Shown here in pieces: positions 4,293 through 5,007 of a stretch of DNA of 5,007 bases. The DNA comes from Patescibacteria group bacterium. Lineage in GTDB: Bacteria; Patescibacteriota; Minisyncoccia; Minisyncoccales; CG1-02-41-26. Location of the stretch: the NCBI GenBank assembly GCA_018830365.1, contig JAHJSK010000042.1:1-5007 (forward strand). The letters run 5' to 3'. The translations under genes and the position numbers were made by a program. Below the pieces are notes generated by a model. It was not told the DNA's origin, made no database searches, and worked only from the letters and a program-made list of their open reading frames with translations. Each line of letters begins with the position of its first letter. The stretch's first letter is position 1.

Positions 4293-4369
4293 GCAACTGT
4301 TTTGTAAACAGTAGGTCGCGAGTTCAAATCTCGCTCTCGGCTCAGATGCGTAAATTTTTACAAAATCGG

Positions 4370-4409
4370 GATAAAGTGAAGGTCCTCGGTTCAAATCCAA
4401 GAGATGGCT
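4370..4409 (+). pseudogene. 3' half of a tRNA, probably tRNA-Ile(GAU)
   Basis: From position 4370 the sequence reads as tRNA from the anticodon onward: GAT, AA, anticodon-stem 3' strand AGTGA (4375-4379), variable AGGTC, T-arm CTCGG-TTCAAAT-CCAAG (one C-A mismatch), acceptor 3' strand AGATGGC (4402-4408) and discriminator T. The matching 5' half (acceptor GCCATCT, D-arm, TCACT) is missing; an unrelated AT-rich sequence with a GTAAA/TTTAC hairpin precedes it. U33 is also absent. A break exactly at the anticodon resembles the displaced 3' half left by a tRNA-targeting integrase. The isoacceptor call rests on GAT being placed at positions 34-36. Confidence 0.5.
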
Positions 4410-4419
4410 CAAGCAATTT

Positions 4420-4565
4420 TTATCAAGGTACGGCTTTGGTAAAACTACTTTAAGTTGGGATTACTAGAGATTGCCAAAAATTTGATCTCTGGTAGATTGT
4501 TCTGTTATCGCCCTGATGAAAAGTTTTACAGAGGTCAGCTCTTCGTAAACTTCACTTTTGTTTTT
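4420..4565 (+). other. Three consecutive hairpins ending in a T-run
   Basis: Hairpin 1 pairs 4420-4428 with 4434-4442 (9 bp including wobbles, 5-nt loop). Hairpin 2 pairs TACTAGAGAT (4462-4471) with ATCTCTGGTA (4485-4494), with one T-G pair. Hairpin 3 (about 4517-4554) is bulged, with GTTT/AAAC and AGAG/CTCT segments, and is followed by TTTTGTTTTT (4556-4565). The order, structure then terminator-like end, suits a small non-coding RNA or the 3' trailer of the tRNA transcript. I found no match to tmRNA, SRP RNA, RNase P or T-box signatures. No convincing coding frame is visible here. Confidence 0.3.
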
Positions 4566-4569
4566 AGGT

Positions 4570-4628
4570 AATTAATAATGTATCGTAGCCAGACGGAGAT
4601 ACATTATTAATTCTGTCGGGGGTACATT
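4570..4628. repeat. Perfect 15-bp inverted repeat plus spaced direct repeats
   Basis: AATTAATAATGTATC (4570-4584) is perfectly complementary to GATACATTATTAATT (4598-4612) around a 13-nt loop. The right arm overlaps the first of two direct repeats, CGGAGATACATT (4594-4605) and CGGGGGTACATT (4617-4628), 10 of 12 identical with a 23-bp period. Spaced subterminal repeats of this kind also occur at 91-123 and may mark an insertion-sequence end or a protein-binding site. A T-rich tract follows (4629-4642). Confidence 0.5.
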
Positions 4629-4687
4629 GTTTTTTGTTTTTTAAAGATTTTTAATCAAACCATACAGAGCCCTATAAAGCTCCATGA

Positions 4688-4737
4688 AAAATCCTGTCGG
4701 TAATCCAAGCGATCGCTTGTTTAACCGACAGGATTTT
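4688..4737. terminator. Strong two-tier hairpin before the last gene
   Basis: AAAATCCTGTCGGT (4688-4701) pairs perfectly with ACCGACAGGATTTT (4724-4737), 14 bp. Inside lies the 14-bp perfect palindrome CAAGCGATCGCTTG (4706-4719), which can form its own 5-bp stem with a GATC loop. A-run and T-run flanks fit a bidirectional terminator isolating the downstream gene, 15 bp away. The nested palindrome also resembles the two-tier element at 2297-2351. Confidence 0.5.
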
Positions 4738-4752
4738 GGATGAGTTGAGTTG

Positions 4753-5007
4753 ATGCGCGAATTTTTAATCAATATGTCTAAAGCATATAACCAATTAACC
4801 AAAAACATTCTTTTATCTATCGCTATGATAGGAGTTGTTGCGATTAGCGCGACCTCTCCTTTTTTCCTTTTGAATTTAGCAAAGGTTGTTGCTCGGAATA
4901 AAAAATATTTCGGAAAAAATTTTAAGAAAGATTTTGACGAAAAAGAAATTGAAAGAAAAATTTCCAAAACTCTTTATGATCTCAAAAAAAATAAATTAAT
5001 AGTTATA
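4753..5007 (+). CDS. Partial gene, possible PaaX/Cas2-like N-terminus
   Basis: An open frame of 85 residues runs off the window end, so only the N-terminus is visible. It starts at ATG 4753; ATG 4774 (residue 8, MSKAYNQ) is an equally possible start. No Shine-Dalgarno sequence is seen. Residues 15-46 (LTKNILLSIAMIGVVAI, then SPFFLLNLAK) are hydrophobic, followed by a basic linker and a helix-like FDEKEIERKISKTLYDLKKNKLIVI (61-85). The pattern of an LTKNILL segment, SP, then a KxLYxLKKxKLI helix resembles the winged-helix N-terminus of PaaX-like proteins with a Cas2-like C-terminal domain that I recall from Parcubacteria. The diagnostic C-terminal part lies outside the window, so this is an inference; a membrane-anchored hypothetical protein is the alternative. 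A strong hairpin just upstream separates it from the repeat region. Confidence 0.6.
   Translation, partial: MREFLINMSKAYNQLTKNILLSIAMIGVVAISATSPFFLLNLAKVVARNKKYFGKNFKKDFDEKEIERKISKTLYDLKKNKLIVI

Larger units (their letters stand above)
4003..4342 (+). tRNA. tRNA-Thr(UGU) interrupted by a 268-bp insert
   Basis: The 5' part (4003-4024) is acceptor GCCGAGA, TA, D-stem GCTC, D-loop AGCGGTA and GA. The 3' part (4293-4342) is GC, A, anticodon stem ACTGT, loop TTTGTAA (anticodon TGT), ACAGT, variable AGGTC, T-arm GCGAG-TTCAAAT-CTCGC, acceptor TCTCGGC and discriminator T. Joining 4024 to 4293 gives a 72-nt tRNA in which the acceptor (7/7), D (4/4), anticodon (5/5) and T (5/5) stems pair perfectly. 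G1-C72 and C2-G71 with anticodon UGU fit threonine identity. The insert 4025-4292 breaks the 3' strand of the D stem. No CCA is encoded. The intact pairing suggests either a recent interruption or RNA-level removal of the insert. No group I intron core was recognised. An assembly error at the repeats is an alternative. Confidence 0.72.

Noticed and set aside
4003..4342. Group I self-splicing intron in a tRNA
   Set aside because: The insert lies in the D arm, not the anticodon loop, is mostly a 40-bp tandem repeat plus a tRNA, and I could not identify conserved P/Q/R/S core elements.
4412..4566. tmRNA, SRP RNA, RNase P RNA or T-box leader
   Set aside because: None of the signature segments that I know for these RNAs is present.
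4641..4967. Minus-strand open frame of 108 codons
   Set aside because: It runs through the strong hairpin 4688-4737 and overlaps the plus-strand frame from 4753, which has a more protein-like pattern.

Overview
The window looks like a bacterial chromosome segment from a small-genome, AT-rich lineage, most likely Patescibacteria/CPR (Parcubacteria-like). This is inferred from poly-A/T-rich intergenic DNA, start codons with no upstream Shine-Dalgarno sequence, tRNA genes with no encoded CCA, and many small GC-rich palindromes spread through AT-rich DNA. No 16S rRNA gene is present, so the phylum is an inference.

Layout. Positions 1-140 resemble one end of a decayed or truncated insertion sequence. 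An outward-facing sigma70-type promoter (157-186) and a second one (421-448) lead to tuf (467-1660, EF-Tu). Then come rpsJ (1792-2184, S10) and rplC (2396-3010, L3), the usual str/S10 gene order. These three translation genes are separated by palindromic repeats and hairpins. After rplC the S10 order breaks: rplD, rplW and rplB are absent. Instead there is an unrecognised lysine/phenylalanine-rich putative membrane protein (3068-3757), whose coding sequence has apparently absorbed one copy of a repeat.

Positions 3758-4752 hold no protein gene that I can support. They contain a repeat and tRNA island with the most unusual structure in the window. A tRNA-Thr(UGU) gene starts at 4003 and ends at 4342. 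It is split in the 3' strand of its D stem by a 268-bp insert (4025-4292). Deleting the insert restores a 72-nt tRNA with all arms fully paired. The insert consists of four 40-bp tandem palindromic units plus a second, complete and clearly different tRNA-Thr(UGU) (4204-4274) lying between inverted-repeat arms. Downstream is the 3' half of a third tRNA, probably Ile(GAU), cut at its anticodon. After that come three hairpins ending in a T-run, a perfect 15-bp inverted repeat and a strong two-tier hairpin.

The window ends inside a gene (4753-5007+) whose N-terminus looks like the helix-turn-helix part of a PaaX/Cas2-like family.

The coherent gene function is translation: EF-Tu, two ribosomal proteins and the threonine tRNAs. 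The accessory signal is repeated insertion of small palindromic elements into intergenic DNA, a coding region and a tRNA gene.
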